DNA of 64,000 bases, from contig CAYHCF010000001.1 of the NCBI GenBank assembly GCA_964355075.1, forward strand, positions 124,001-188,000. The letters are read 5' to 3'. Below the pieces are notes generated by a model. That model did no database searches. It was not told where the DNA came from and saw only the letters and a program-made list of their open reading frames with translations. This DNA comes from B1 sp964355075. Lineage in GTDB: Bacteria > Bacteroidota > Bacteroidia > UKL13-3. The first letter of the stretch is position 1. Each line of letters begins with the position of its first letter. The position numbers were made by a program, and so were the translations under genes. Shown piece after piece: positions 40,111 to 49,102 of this stretch.

Positions 40111-43100
40111 ATGGTACGCTTTATTTTACTTTTTCTATTTTCCTTCAGCCTGTTTTTCAATGGCTATGCACAAATTCCGACACCCTTTTATAAAAACGCA
40201 AGCCCAAGCAGAGCAACAGGTAATGTTGGGAATAATATGCCTTTTGGTAACAGTTCTGCATTGGGTATCCGCTTGCAGGCCTTTTATCCTCCGGGTTTAT
40301 TTGGAAGCACGGTTCCTACAGGAGGTATAACCATGAACCGACTCTATTTTTTTGCAGATACCACATCAGTTGACACGATGATTTATAGTAATCTGACCAT
40401 TGTTTTGGGAGAGCTTTCCAGTGCTCCGGGAACTGCTTTTGTTTGGAATACAGCTTCCAGAATGACAACGGTAATTTCGGGAGGAGGAAACAGGATTATT
40501 GCCTTAGATACCAATTGGTTTTATATCGATTTAACGACACCTTATGTTTATGATCCTTCAAAATACTTAATGGTAGATTTTACAATTAATGGTCAAACGC
40601 CATTTATATTTTCATGGAATACCAAATCCGGCCCATCTTCGGGCACCATGCTCTCTGCAACGAACAGCGCAGCTGCCACACCTAATAGCCTTTCCATTGG
40701 AGGTGGTATGCCGGCCATCGGTTTTGATCCATTTAAAGGACAAAATAATGCGGGAATAGAACGGGTTATTCAACCTGCAGTTTGTGCTTCCTCACAAGAT
40801 GTAGTGGTAAAAGTCAAAAATTCCGGGATTAATGTAATTAACTCAGTAACGGTGAACTGGAAAGCAAATGGTACTACCCAAACGCCTTTTGTTTTAACTG
40901 CACCCATTGATACTTTTGGCAGCCCAAAAAATGATACCATTTTAACCATTGGAACGGTGAGTTTTATTTCGGGCCCTGTTGATATTATCGCTTGGGTTTC
41001 TGCCCCAAACAGCAGTACAGACCCGGATCATTCCAATGATACCATATTTTATAAAATGGGCGCTTCATTAAATGGAATTTATTCAGTGGGTGGCAGTGTT
41101 TTTCCTACTATCAGTTCGGCTGTTCAGGCATTAATGGATTTTGGCGTATGTGGGCCTGTAACTTTTAGAGTGGATACACAGACTTTTTTTGAGCAGGTAA
41201 ATATTGTTGGTAGGGTAAATGGTGCTTCCACAACCAATACCATTGTTTTTGAAGGTGTGGATCAGCAAAAAAGTGTGATTGCCTGGGGGCCTGGAATTGT
41301 AAATGCCAAACACATAATTAAACTGCAGGGTGCTGCCTATATTATTTTCCGCAACCTTACCGTCAGATCATTAAGCAATACCTATGGATGGGGATTTCAT
41401 TTGCTCGATACCTGTAAAGTAATCGGTATCAAAAAGTGTATTCTGGATAATTCGGCTGCAGCAAGTTCAGCAACGGCCAATAATACAGCTGGTATTTCAA
41501 TTAGCGGTATGCCAACCGGAACCTGTATTCCGGGACCTTGCGCAACTTCACTTTCAACTGCTGCCAGAGCCGATAGTTTAGAAATAGATTCCAATACTTT
41601 TTTATACGGATATGAAGCCATCAATATCACGGGAAATGCCACAACGCTTTTAGGAACTGCTCATAAAATCAGAAATAATAAAATCCTTTATGCCTATCAA
41701 AACAGTATCAATCTGGTTTCACAGAATAATGTACTTATCACAAATAATACTATTTTCCCAAGACAAACAGGTGCAGCCAATGTTGGAATTTTTCTGAGTG
41801 CGGTTGGTTCAATGAATGCAACAAGCCGGACGATTGTGAATGGCAATAAAATTTCGGGATATTCAACTGCGGGCATCTCTTTAAATAATTGCTTAGGTTC
41901 AGACAGTATAAACAAAGGTTTGATCACGAATAATTTTATTGGCGGAATGGAACAGCTTATTGACGCCAATCCAGTTTATATCACAGGTTGCAAAAACTGG
42001 TCGGTAAGTGATAATTCAATTAACAGGGATATCCCGAATTCTTCCGTAATAACTGCAGCAGGAATCCGGGTTTTGGGAACCACCAGTAATATTACCATCT
42101 TGAATAATATTATTTCAATCGGAAAGGTTGGCCTGGGTATTCCTATACATTTATTACTGGCCAGCAATGTAGATAGTATGAACAACAATGCGTTCTTCAG
42201 AGCCGATACCGTAACCAATAATCAGTTAATCAATATTGCAGGAACAGCTTATTCTTTTGCTAATTTTAAAGGTGCGGGTGGGTTCAATACAAATTCTGCT
42301 TTTGTAAAACCATCATTCAGAAATGATACCAGTTTATACCTTACCAATGTGTGTGGCCTTCCGGTTGGTTTACCATTATCCTATGTTTCTAAAGACATTG
42401 ATGGAACCAATAGATCTAACCCGCCCATTGTAGGAGCGCATGAAAAAATCCTAACCAATAATAATTTGGCGGTTATTTCCCTGAAACAACCCGTGTCGCC
42501 AATAGTACCCGGAACAACCCAACTAAAAGTTTTGGTTCAGAATTTGGGAGGAAATTCTGTTGTTTCCTTTACAACAGCCTACCGGTTAAATGGTGCTTCA
42601 CCTGTGACGCAAGTGGTTACACCAGGAACACCTCTTGGACAATGTGATACCATGACTGTTACATTCAGTGGTTTAAGTATTGGAATAAATGACAGCGTTG
42701 TGCAATTTGTGGTTTATACTTATTTGCCAAATTCATCTCCGGATAGCGACCCTTCTAATGACACCATCAAACCCAGATTATTTACGCCTCTTGGCGGCAA
42801 TTACAATATTGGCGGACCTAATGCAAGCTTTGCCAATTTCACGGAAGCCGTTTCTGCGTTGCAGGCCAGTGGTATTAAAAGTGCTGTAAATTTTAATGTT
42901 TACCCCGGAACTTATAATGAGCAGGTAACCCTTACCGGCCCGATTACGGGTGCCTCACCCACCAATAGAATTAGTTTTGATGGATTTGATTCAACTAACC
43001 GGGTGCTAACTTATTCGGGAAATGGAGGAGCCCCGCATACCCTGAAAATTAACAATGCTCCTTATGTAACTTTCAAAAATTTAAAAATTCAGACTACCGG

Positions 43101-45186
43101 AAGTGGTTATGGATGGGCAATACAAATTTCGGGTATCTCAAATGCCTGTAAAATTAAAAACTGTGCTATTGATATTTCCGGGGCCGGAACAAGCAATACC
43201 ACAACCAACTTTATGGGAATAACCGTGAGTGGTGCTACTGTTACTACTGCCAATAGAGCAGATAGTTTAGAAATTGATTCAAATACCATTAATTATGGTT
43301 ATCAGGGGATAAATATTTATGCTGCTACCGGCAGCAGTGTAGGGCAGTTTAACAAAATCAGAAACAATATAATTTTAAACTCTCAGCAATATGGTATCTA
43401 TCTGGTGTATCAGCAAACACCGGAAGTTTTGAATAATATTATTATGAACCGGGGTTCAAATGCGGGGGTGGGAATTTATTGCCAGAATGTTACAACACCA
43501 GCCACCGGAACATTGTTTACGAATATCAGTGGCAATAAGTTGTCAAATTATGCCACAGCCGGAATTTATTTAAATACCTGCACAAATGCTTCATCAACTT
43601 TAAAAGGCAGAATTACGAATAATGCCATTGGTGGATTAGAAAAACTTGCTGCCGGAAATTCCTTATATGCAACCGGATCTACAAACTGGAATATTTGTAA
43701 TAATTCCATCAACCATGATTATGCAACTACAACGGCAGCTACAGCAGCAGCAATACGTTTGGTTGGTGCAGCCACGGCAACATTTGGAATAACGCTTATC
43801 AATAATATTATTGCGGTAAGCGGAACAGGTACGGGTTTGCCTTTATATACCCAGGTTCTTGGAAATATTGATGCGATGGATTATAACCTGTTTTACAGGG
43901 CCGATACCACTAATGGATTTATGGAATACCTGGGATCAAATATTACTTATTATGCTTTAAGAGGTTATAATAATTTTAATAAAAATTCCTCCATTTACCG
44001 TCCGGGCTTTACCAGTACATCCAACTTAACTCCAAATCCTGCTGATTCGGCAAGCTGGAGTATTAATGGAAGAGGAACCTACCTGGCTTATGCTCCAGTG
44101 GATATAAACAGAATCGCGCGTCCGGCTTTAAACTGGGATGGTGTTCCTGATATTGGTGCATTTGAATTTACGCCAACCTCAACGCCACCGGTAGCAAAGG
44201 CAATACCTGATACCAGTTTTGCCTATTCAACCCAGGTTTTTGTGTTTGCCGGGGATACGGTTGCTAAAATCACATGGGCCTCTTTAATTCCGGGTTATAT
44301 TGGGATAAGACAATACTCGGGGGTATTACCTCCATCATTGGATGTGACCAAAAACTATATGTATTTTTATACCAGTTCTACAACCTCACCGCTTGCCGCT
44401 ATTGATCTTTATTACCGGGATAACTGGGTAGGCACGCATTCTTCGGAAACAGGAATCAGGTATGAGCAAATGGACATTGGTGTTGGTTCATGGACGGTTT
44501 ACCCAACCGTTTCCACAATCGATACGGTTAAAAACTTTATTTCAATGGGCTTTTTTAATACCCCCTCTTCTATTACTTATTTAAGCGGAACCAATAATAA
44601 CCCAACCATCCTGCCCGTAAAATTATTAAATTTAACTGCCACAAAAATCGGGGAGACTGTTTGGGTTAACTGGGCAACAGCTTCAGAAATAAATTGTGAC
44701 CACTTTGAAGTGGAAAGGTCAATGGATGGAAAATCCTATACAACGGTCGGTTCTTGTGCAGCCAGAGGAAATAGTACTAATCTGATTAATTATCATTTCA
44801 CTGATCCATTAACAAATATACCATCGCCCGTCAGGGGATTGATTTATTATCGGTTGAAAATAACAGATAAGGATGGCCTCTTTACTTACTCAAAAATAGT
44901 TTGGGTAAATTGGGATGATGCTTTATTAAATGAAAATGTAAAGGTGTTTCCAAATCCCTATAGCAATGAATTATATATTCAGGTAAGCATGACATCAGAA
45001 GATAAAAATGCGCGTCTTACCTTAATCGACATCAAGGGAAAAACACTTTTATGTAAGGAAATTTCATTGGATATAGGAGAACATACAATCAGACTTGACA
45101 AGGATATTGAGCTCATCCCCGGAATTTATTTCTTATCAATTGAAAAGAACGGATCAACCCAGATTGTTAAGCTATTGAAGCAATAG
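40111..45186 (+). CDS. Giant T9SS-secreted protein with two right-handed beta-helix modules
   Basis: 1691 residues. Signal peptide MVRFILLFLFSFSLFFNGYA; an N-terminal beta domain (about 25-210); CARDB-like domains (about 214-317 and 777-884, both ending near DPxxSNDTI); right-handed beta-helix modules (about 324-730 and 894-1297, repeated NNxI rungs); a fibronectin-type segment (about 1510-1607, with WATASEINCDHFEVERS); and a T9SS type A sorting domain (about 1609-1691, VFPNPYSNELYIQV). The order CARDB plus beta-helix occurs twice, with shared stretches such as ADSLEIDSNT, so the gene grew by internal duplication. Export by Sec and T9SS is clear; a role as surface polysaccharide-active protein or adhesin is only an inference. 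Confidence 0.88.
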   Translation: MVRFILLFLFSFSLFFNGYAQIPTPFYKNASPSRATGNVGNNMPFGNSSALGIRLQAFYPPGLFGSTVPTGGITMNRLYFFADTTSVDTMIYSNLTIVLGELSSAPGTAFVWNTASRMTTVISGGGNRIIALDTNWFYIDLTTPYVYDPSKYLMVDFTINGQTPFIFSWNTKSGPSSGTMLSATNSAAATPNSLSIGGGMPAIGFDPFKGQNNAGIERVIQPAVCASSQDVVVKVKNSGINVINSVTVNWKANGTTQTPFVLTAPIDTFGSPKNDTILTIGTVSFISGPVDIIAWVSAPNSSTDPDHSNDTIFYKMGASLNGIYSVGGSVFPTISSAVQALMDFGVCGPVTFRVDTQTFFEQVNIVGRVNGASTTNTIVFEGVDQQKSVIAWGPGIVNAKHIIKLQGAAYIIFRNLTVRSLSNTYGWGFHLLDTCKVIGIKKCILDNSAAASSATANNTAGISISGMPTGTCIPGPCATSLSTAARADSLEIDSNTFLYGYEAINITGNATTLLGTAHKIRNNKILYAYQNSINLVSQNNVLITNNTIFPRQTGAANVGIFLSAVGSMNATSRTIVNGNKISGYSTAGISLNNCLGSDSINKGLITNNFIGGMEQLIDANPVYITGCKNWSVSDNSINRDIPNSSVITAAGIRVLGTTSNITILNNIISIGKVGLGIPIHLLLASNVDSMNNNAFFRADTVTNNQLINIAGTAYSFANFKGAGGFNTNSAFVKPSFRNDTSLYLTNVCGLPVGLPLSYVSKDIDGTNRSNPPIVGAHEKILTNNNLAVISLKQPVSPIVPGTTQLKVLVQNLGGNSVVSFTTAYRLNGASPVTQVVTPGTPLGQCDTMTVTFSGLSIGINDSVVQFVVYTYLPNSSPDSDPSNDTIKPRLFTPLGGNYNIGGPNASFANFTEAVSALQASGIKSAVNFNVYPGTYNEQVTLTGPITGASPTNRISFDGFDSTNRVLTYSGNGGAPHTLKINNAPYVTFKNLKIQTTGSGYGWAIQISGISNACKIKNCAIDISGAGTSNTTTNFMGITVSGATVTTANRADSLEIDSNTINYGYQGINIYAATGSSVGQFNKIRNNIILNSQQYGIYLVYQQTPEVLNNIIMNRGSNAGVGIYCQNVTTPATGTLFTNISGNKLSNYATAGIYLNTCTNASSTLKGRITNNAIGGLEKLAAGNSLYATGSTNWNICNNSINHDYATTTAATAAAIRLVGAATATFGITLINNIIAVSGTGTGLPLYTQVLGNIDAMDYNLFYRADTTNGFMEYLGSNITYYALRGYNNFNKNSSIYRPGFTSTSNLTPNPADSASWSINGRGTYLAYAPVDINRIARPALNWDGVPDIGAFEFTPTSTPPVAKAIPDTSFAYSTQVFVFAGDTVAKITWASLIPGYIGIRQYSGVLPPSLDVTKNYMYFYTSSTTSPLAAIDLYYRDNWVGTHSSETGIRYEQMDIGVGSWTVYPTVSTIDTVKNFISMGFFNTPSSITYLSGTNNNPTILPVKLLNLTATKIGETVWVNWATASEINCDHFEVERSMDGKSYTTVGSCAARGNSTNLINYHFTDPLTNIPSPVRGLIYYRLKITDKDGLFTYSKIVWVNWDDALLNENVKVFPNPYSNELYIQVSMTSEDKNARLTLIDIKGKTLLCKEISLDIGEHTIRLDKDIELIPGIYFLSIEKNGSTQIVKLLKQ

Positions 45187-45200
45187 GTAGAAAAGATTTT

Positions 45201-45809
45201 TTAGCCCACTAATTCATCCAGCAAATCATACAATTCATCAAAATCCTTCATACCGGTCTTTTCTTCAATTCCTGCCGAAAGGTTAATTGCATAAGGCTTA
45301 AAAGTTTCTATGATCGTTTTGATGTTTCTTATATTGGCTGATAAATTCCAGATGATTTTGTAAGGCAAAGTAATTTGCTGCAACTGTTTTTGGTGTTCTG
45401 TCCAATCCCATTTACCAGTCAACTGAAAAGCAAATACAAAAGATTCAAATGTTTTAATTTCAATCCTTGCTGCGTCCAAATCCATTGTATCAAGATCAAT
45501 TACTTTTATGATGGGTTTGCCAATTTGTTTCAATTCATCAGGCACTATTTTATTGTTTAAGGCAACTACATCCATATTTAAAAGTGCACTTATTTCAATA
45601 ATCTCAGACAAAAATTGATTCCCAAATTCGGCGACGGAAAGAGGGCCGGAAGTCCAATCCATTATTTCTTTTGCTTTGATTGGCGCAATAAAATCAGGAT
45701 TGTTTGGATCGAAACAGAATCCTATATAATCAATGCCCGCTGCGGCGGCAAAACGGGCATCTGCCAGATTTGGTACAGGACTCAATTTGAGTTTAATGAT
45801 ATAAGACAT
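45201..45809 (-). CDS. Degenerate TrpF-like (phosphoribosylanthranilate isomerase fold) protein
   Basis: 202 residues with the TrpF barrel outline: NLADARFAAAAGIDYIGFCF near the start (xxxDAxxAxxxGADxxGFxF), and NLSAGIEEKTGMKDFDELYDLL at the end (xSSGVExxxGxKD). But the first strand reads KLKLSPV where TrpF has KICG, so the catalytic Cys is Ser10 and the next Gly is Pro. The GGTG phosphate loop is replaced by LTGKWDWTEH. A working PRA isomerase is therefore doubtful; the family has apparently kept its fold with a new or lost activity. No other trp gene is near. It follows DUF2480 on the same strand after 55 bases, as part of a minus-strand run with pyk. Confidence 0.75.
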   Translation of the reverse strand: MSYIIKLKLSPVPNLADARFAAAAGIDYIGFCFDPNNPDFIAPIKAKEIMDWTSGPLSVAEFGNQFLSEIIEISALLNMDVVALNNKIVPDELKQIGKPIIKVIDLDTMDLDAARIEIKTFESFVFAFQLTGKWDWTEHQKQLQQITLPYKIIWNLSANIRNIKTIIETFKPYAINLSAGIEEKTGMKDFDELYDLLDELVG

Positions 45810-45864
45810 TTAATTTTGGGTTATTGCTTTTGTGTAAAGTTGGGAATCCAAAAAAGAATTACCA

Positions 45865-46392
45865 TCAAAGAGCCGGAGAATCTGTTTTTTTCTTGTAAAC
45901 CGGAACATTGCTGCATGCCTCTCCATATAAAATACTCTTTGCGTATGGCAATAGTTTTGAAGTAAGTTCTACATAAGCACTCACTGAAACCGGAAATCCA
46001 CCACAGCCTTTTATGATAACCCGAAAATCCTTGTATTGGGAATAATCAATTTTTGACAAGGCCTCATTAAATAAAATGGTTTCCAATTGGTTCAAATCAC
46101 CAAATATATATCGTTTGGCGTAAGGCTGAACCGAGACTGCCAACAACATATAAGCCCAGACAGGGATTACGGCATCGGCTGTACAGGTAAAAGCAATATT
46201 TTTGTCTTGGTATTGAATCCAATCATGGTTTTTTACTTCCTCTCTGAATTCCTTTTCTTTTAAAATTATTTCACGAAATAACCATGGTTTTATGTCAAAC
46301 AAAACCCGCTCTGCCTTATCGTGAAAATCTTCGAGATCCAAAGTGATTAAACCACTATTGGATACCTTATTGATAATTAACTCTTCACTCAT
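45865..46392 (-). CDS. DUF2480 family protein
   Basis: 175 residues of the Bacteroidota family DUF2480: MSEELIINKVSNSGLITLDLEDF at the start, then IKPWLFREIILKEKEFREEVKNHDW, AFTCTADAVIPVWAYMLLA in the middle, and VIIKGCGGFPVSVSAYVELT near the end. The family has no assigned function; the conserved KGCG and CTADAVIP cores suggest a small enzyme or binding protein in the cytoplasm. It overlaps the upstream lipoprotein gene by four bases, so both are translated together. No signal peptide. Confidence 0.88.
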   Translation of the reverse strand: MSEELIINKVSNSGLITLDLEDFHDKAERVLFDIKPWLFREIILKEKEFREEVKNHDWIQYQDKNIAFTCTADAVIPVWAYMLLAVSVQPYAKRYIFGDLNQLETILFNEALSKIDYSQYKDFRVIIKGCGGFPVSVSAYVELTSKLLPYAKSILYGEACSNVPVYKKKTDSPAL

Positions 46393-46781
46393 TTGAGATA
46401 TACATTTCTTTTAACAATTCGCTTACCCAAAACCTGTACCAGGCTTGTGTCTGACTTAAACGCTGTATTTGAAATAACATAATAATTACCTTGAAGTAAG
46501 TAACCAAAGTCTGCCTCCGCTGCAGAACTATTGCTCTTTTGGTATAAAAGAAACAGTCTCCGCTTTATGTCATCGTAATTGATATACAGATAAACATCGG
46601 TTCCCGGAATTTTACTTGCTGAAACATAATCATACGTATAAACAAATAAATGCCCGTTAAACTCGGAACTGTCTATCGTCACTATATTATTTCCTGTATA
46701 AATTGGGGCAGGCGTATCTGATTTGGAACAAGCTGACCATAAAAGAGCAGAAAACAATAATGGTAAGAGGACTTTTTTCAT
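46389..46781 (-). CDS. Small exported lipoprotein of unknown function
   Basis: 130 residues. The signal sequence MKKVLLPLLFSALLWSACSK has a lipobox (LWSAC) with Cys18 as the lipid-modified residue, then a linker (SKSDTPAPIYTGN) and a beta-rich domain of about 100 residues (NIVTIDSSEFNGHLFVYTYDYV, DVYLYINYDDIKRRLFLLYQ). No known domain is visible. Its stop overlaps the start of the DUF2480 gene, so it is the first gene of a two-gene, perhaps three-gene, message that begins at a TAGGTTTG promoter inside the 3' edge of the pyk region. The domain could be a periplasmic binding or envelope protein; nothing in the sequence decides. Confidence 0.75.
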   Translation of the reverse strand: MKKVLLPLLFSALLWSACSKSDTPAPIYTGNNIVTIDSSEFNGHLFVYTYDYVSASKIPGTDVYLYINYDDIKRRLFLLYQKSNSSAAEADFGYLLQGNYYVISNTAFKSDTSLVQVLGKRIVKRNVYLK

Positions 46782-46810
46782 ATTCTGAATTTTTCTTATT
46801 GCAATTTTAA

Positions 46811-46818
46811 CAAACCTA
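46811..46818 (-). promoter_or_regulatory. Bacteroidota -7 box (TAGGTTTG) for the lipoprotein-DUF2480 genes
   Basis: On the minus strand TAGGTTTG matches TAnnTTTG, 30 bases before the lipoprotein ATG at 46781. It begins immediately after the pyk stop, so upstream promoter contacts would lie inside pyk. Confidence 0.55.
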
Positions 46819-46819
46819 T

Positions 46820-48262
46820 CTATTTAATTTCACTTATTTTAACTGCATTGGTACGAGAACGGTCAGTAATAGGCATACTTGCTGTATTTATTACCAAATC
46901 TCCGCTTTTAAGGTAACCCATTTTATGCAGCGATTCATTGATATCCAGTATAGATTGATCGGTACTCTCAAAACCTTTATACAAAAAACCCCTTAAACCC
47001 CACACCAAATTCATGGTTTTGAGCAATTTTGGATTGGTAGTAAAAATAAAGATATTGGCTTTTGGCCGGAAGGCTGACAAGCGGAATGCCGAATAACCGG
47101 AGAAGGTCATTGCAACCACTGCCGCCACTTTTAGGTGATCTGAGATCCGAACGGCGGTGTACAAAATTTCATCTGATAAAAATGTTGGAAAACTTTCGGT
47201 AGGGCGTTTTCCTTTAAAGTATGGTGCATTTGTTTTTTGCTCTACCTGAAAAATAGTTTTTTGCATGGATCGTACACACAATACCGGAAATGCCCCAACA
47301 GAAGTTTCGGCACTTAACATAACAGCATCCGCCCCATCCATAACAGCATTAGCAATATCATTCACTTCAGCCCTAGTAGGAACAGGATTGATAATCATGC
47401 TTTCCATCATCTGGGTAGCAATAATTACCGGTTTAGCTTGTTCGATGCACTTTTTTACTATCATTTTTTGAAGAACCGGAACTTCTTCCATTGGCATTTC
47501 TACTCCCAAATCGCCCCGGGCAACCATTATTCCGTCAGAAATCTCAATAATACTGTCAATATTCTCGATGGCTTCCGGTTTTTCAATCTTAGCAATTACC
47601 CTTGGTTTCCAATCATATTGGTCAATTATTTTTTTAATAAAAACAATATCTTCCTTAGTCCTCACAAAACTCAATGCAACCCATTCCACTTTTTGTTCGA
47701 TTCCAAATTTCAAGTCATCCAGATCCTTTTGGGTCATACAAGGAATGGATATTTTAGTATCTGGCAAGTTGAATCCTTTATTATTAATGAGGCTACCTCC
47801 AGCTAAAATTTTGGCTTGAATTAAATTCATATGATTGGTTTTCAGAACTTTTAATTCTATTTTCCCATCATCCAGTAGTATTCTATCTCCCATAGTCACA
47901 TCACTTGGGAGATCTTTAAAATTGATAAAAATTCGCTCAGCCGTACCGATACATTTTTCATTAGTAATTTCGATCAATTCACCTGTAAGTAATTCAATCT
48001 TACCATTTTCCATTTCCCCAACCCGCAATTTCGGTCCCTGCAAATCGAGGAGCATGCAAATATTAGTGCCCAGTTCCTCATTAATTTTATTTATATTATT
48101 GATTACGAGTTGGTGATCTGCGTAAGTTCCATGCGAAAAATTGAGTCTGCATACATCTACTCCTTCCTTTATGATTGATTTCAAGTTTTCATAACCACAG
48201 GTAGCGGGACCAATTGTGGCAATAATTTTTGTTCTGTTAAATTTTAGCTCATTCATAGACAT
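46820..48262 (-). CDS. pyk: Pyruvate kinase
   Basis: 480 residues; transfers phosphate from phosphoenolpyruvate to ADP, the last step of glycolysis. Visible signatures: RTKIIATIGPATCG at the start, LNFSHGTYADH, MLLDLQGPKLRVGEM, the substrate-binding stretch ending in IAKIEKPEAIENID (catalytic Lys) and DGIMVARGDLGVEMP, and AEVNDIANAVMDGADAVMLSAETSVG. The C-terminal regulatory domain (about 350-480) is present. It abuts the gene for the IPExxxVDY-like protein, which comes first on the minus strand with no gap, an arrangement often seen in Bacteroidota next to acpP-fabF-rnc. Confidence 0.97.
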   Translation of the reverse strand: MSMNELKFNRTKIIATIGPATCGYENLKSIIKEGVDVCRLNFSHGTYADHQLVINNINKINEELGTNICMLLDLQGPKLRVGEMENGKIELLTGELIEITNEKCIGTAERIFINFKDLPSDVTMGDRILLDDGKIELKVLKTNHMNLIQAKILAGGSLINNKGFNLPDTKISIPCMTQKDLDDLKFGIEQKVEWVALSFVRTKEDIVFIKKIIDQYDWKPRVIAKIEKPEAIENIDSIIEISDGIMVARGDLGVEMPMEEVPVLQKMIVKKCIEQAKPVIIATQMMESMIINPVPTRAEVNDIANAVMDGADAVMLSAETSVGAFPVLCVRSMQKTIFQVEQKTNAPYFKGKRPTESFPTFLSDEILYTAVRISDHLKVAAVVAMTFSGYSAFRLSAFRPKANIFIFTTNPKLLKTMNLVWGLRGFLYKGFESTDQSILDINESLHKMGYLKSGDLVINTASMPITDRSRTNAVKISEIK

Positions 48263-48739
48263 TTAGACCATCCAACTGATTCTTGTTTTTAGTTTTTCAT
48301 TATCAATTAATGCTACTAATTGAATATCAGTAACTTTATTAATTTTTTTTATAAATTCCTTTTGTTTAAAGAATTCTATTCCTCCTCTGATTACGAATAA
48401 AAAATCAAATTGTTTCAAATCATTAAACAAACACAGACCAAATTCTTTATTTGCCAGAACAGAGAAATGAAGATGGTTTTCCTCATCCGGGTAAGTAAAT
48501 TTCGAAAAACTGGTGGTTGAATTTATATTGTAATCAGGTAATTTTAAATCCTCTACCCTTTCGAGATGTAAATTTGCGATATGATTCAGGAAAAAACAAA
48601 TTTTACTCCCTTTTTGGCTTGAAACTATACCAAAAAGAAGGAATTCAATATCTGGTTTTACATCGAGGAGCTGATTTTTCAAGGATACAAAGTAATTAAA
48701 TTTATCTTTACTTTCCGAGAAAGCCCAATAAAATATCAT
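48263..48739 (-). CDS. IPExxxVDY-like family protein (small pyk-linked protein)
   Basis: 158 residues with no signal peptide. It fits the small Bacteroidota protein family usually encoded next to pyk and acpP-fabF-rnc: an N-terminal FYWAFSESKDKFNYFVSLKNQL, a middle HLERVEDLKLPDYNINSTTSFSKFTYPDE, a late FDFLFVIRGGIEF that corresponds to the VDYxLxIxG end of that family, and a final helix. The name-giving IPExxxVDY motif itself is only loosely matched (NDLKQFDF), so the assignment rests as much on context as on sequence. Its stop codon touches the first base of pyk. Function is unknown. Confidence 0.65.
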   Translation of the reverse strand: MIFYWAFSESKDKFNYFVSLKNQLLDVKPDIEFLLFGIVSSQKGSKICFFLNHIANLHLERVEDLKLPDYNINSTTSFSKFTYPDEENHLHFSVLANKEFGLCLFNDLKQFDFLFVIRGGIEFFKQKEFIKKINKVTDIQLVALIDNEKLKTRISWMV

Positions 48740-48839
48740 TACCTACCTGTTTTTATTTATTTAAAATTGAATAAGAAATTCAAAACTTGCTTTTTATTTC
48801 CAAAAAGTAGTTTATTTGCAGATTATAAACATTAATAAA

Positions 48840-49079
48840 ATGTCAGAGATCAAAGAAAGAGTTAGATCCATTATTATGGACAAGCTAGGAGTTGAAGAAA
48901 GTGAAATCAACGACGAGGCAAGTTTTACAAACGATTTAGGTGCCGATTCACTGGACACGGTTGAATTGATTATGGAGTTCGAAAAAGAATTCAATATTGC
49001 AATTCCTGATGATCAGGCGGAGAAAATTGGCACTGTTGGCCAGGCAATTTCTTACATTGAACAACACGTAAAAGGCTAA
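48840..49079 (+). CDS. acpP: Acyl carrier protein
   Basis: 79 residues from ATG 48840 (MSEIKERVRSIIMDKLGVEE); a TTG 24 bases upstream in the same frame is not needed. The phosphopantetheine attachment Ser is in DLGADSLDTVELIM and the acidic helix II that docks with partners is intact (EFEKEFNIAIPDDQAEKIG). It carries the growing acyl chain in fatty acid synthesis. Downstream are fabF (23 bases) and rnc (2 bases), the standard bacterial order. The divergent IPExxxVDY-like/pyk genes share the 100-base region upstream. Confidence 0.98.
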   Translation: MSEIKERVRSIIMDKLGVEESEINDEASFTNDLGADSLDTVELIMEFEKEFNIAIPDDQAEKIGTVGQAISYIEQHVKG

Positions 49080-49102
49080 TTTAAGCATTTAATTTATTAC
49101 TA

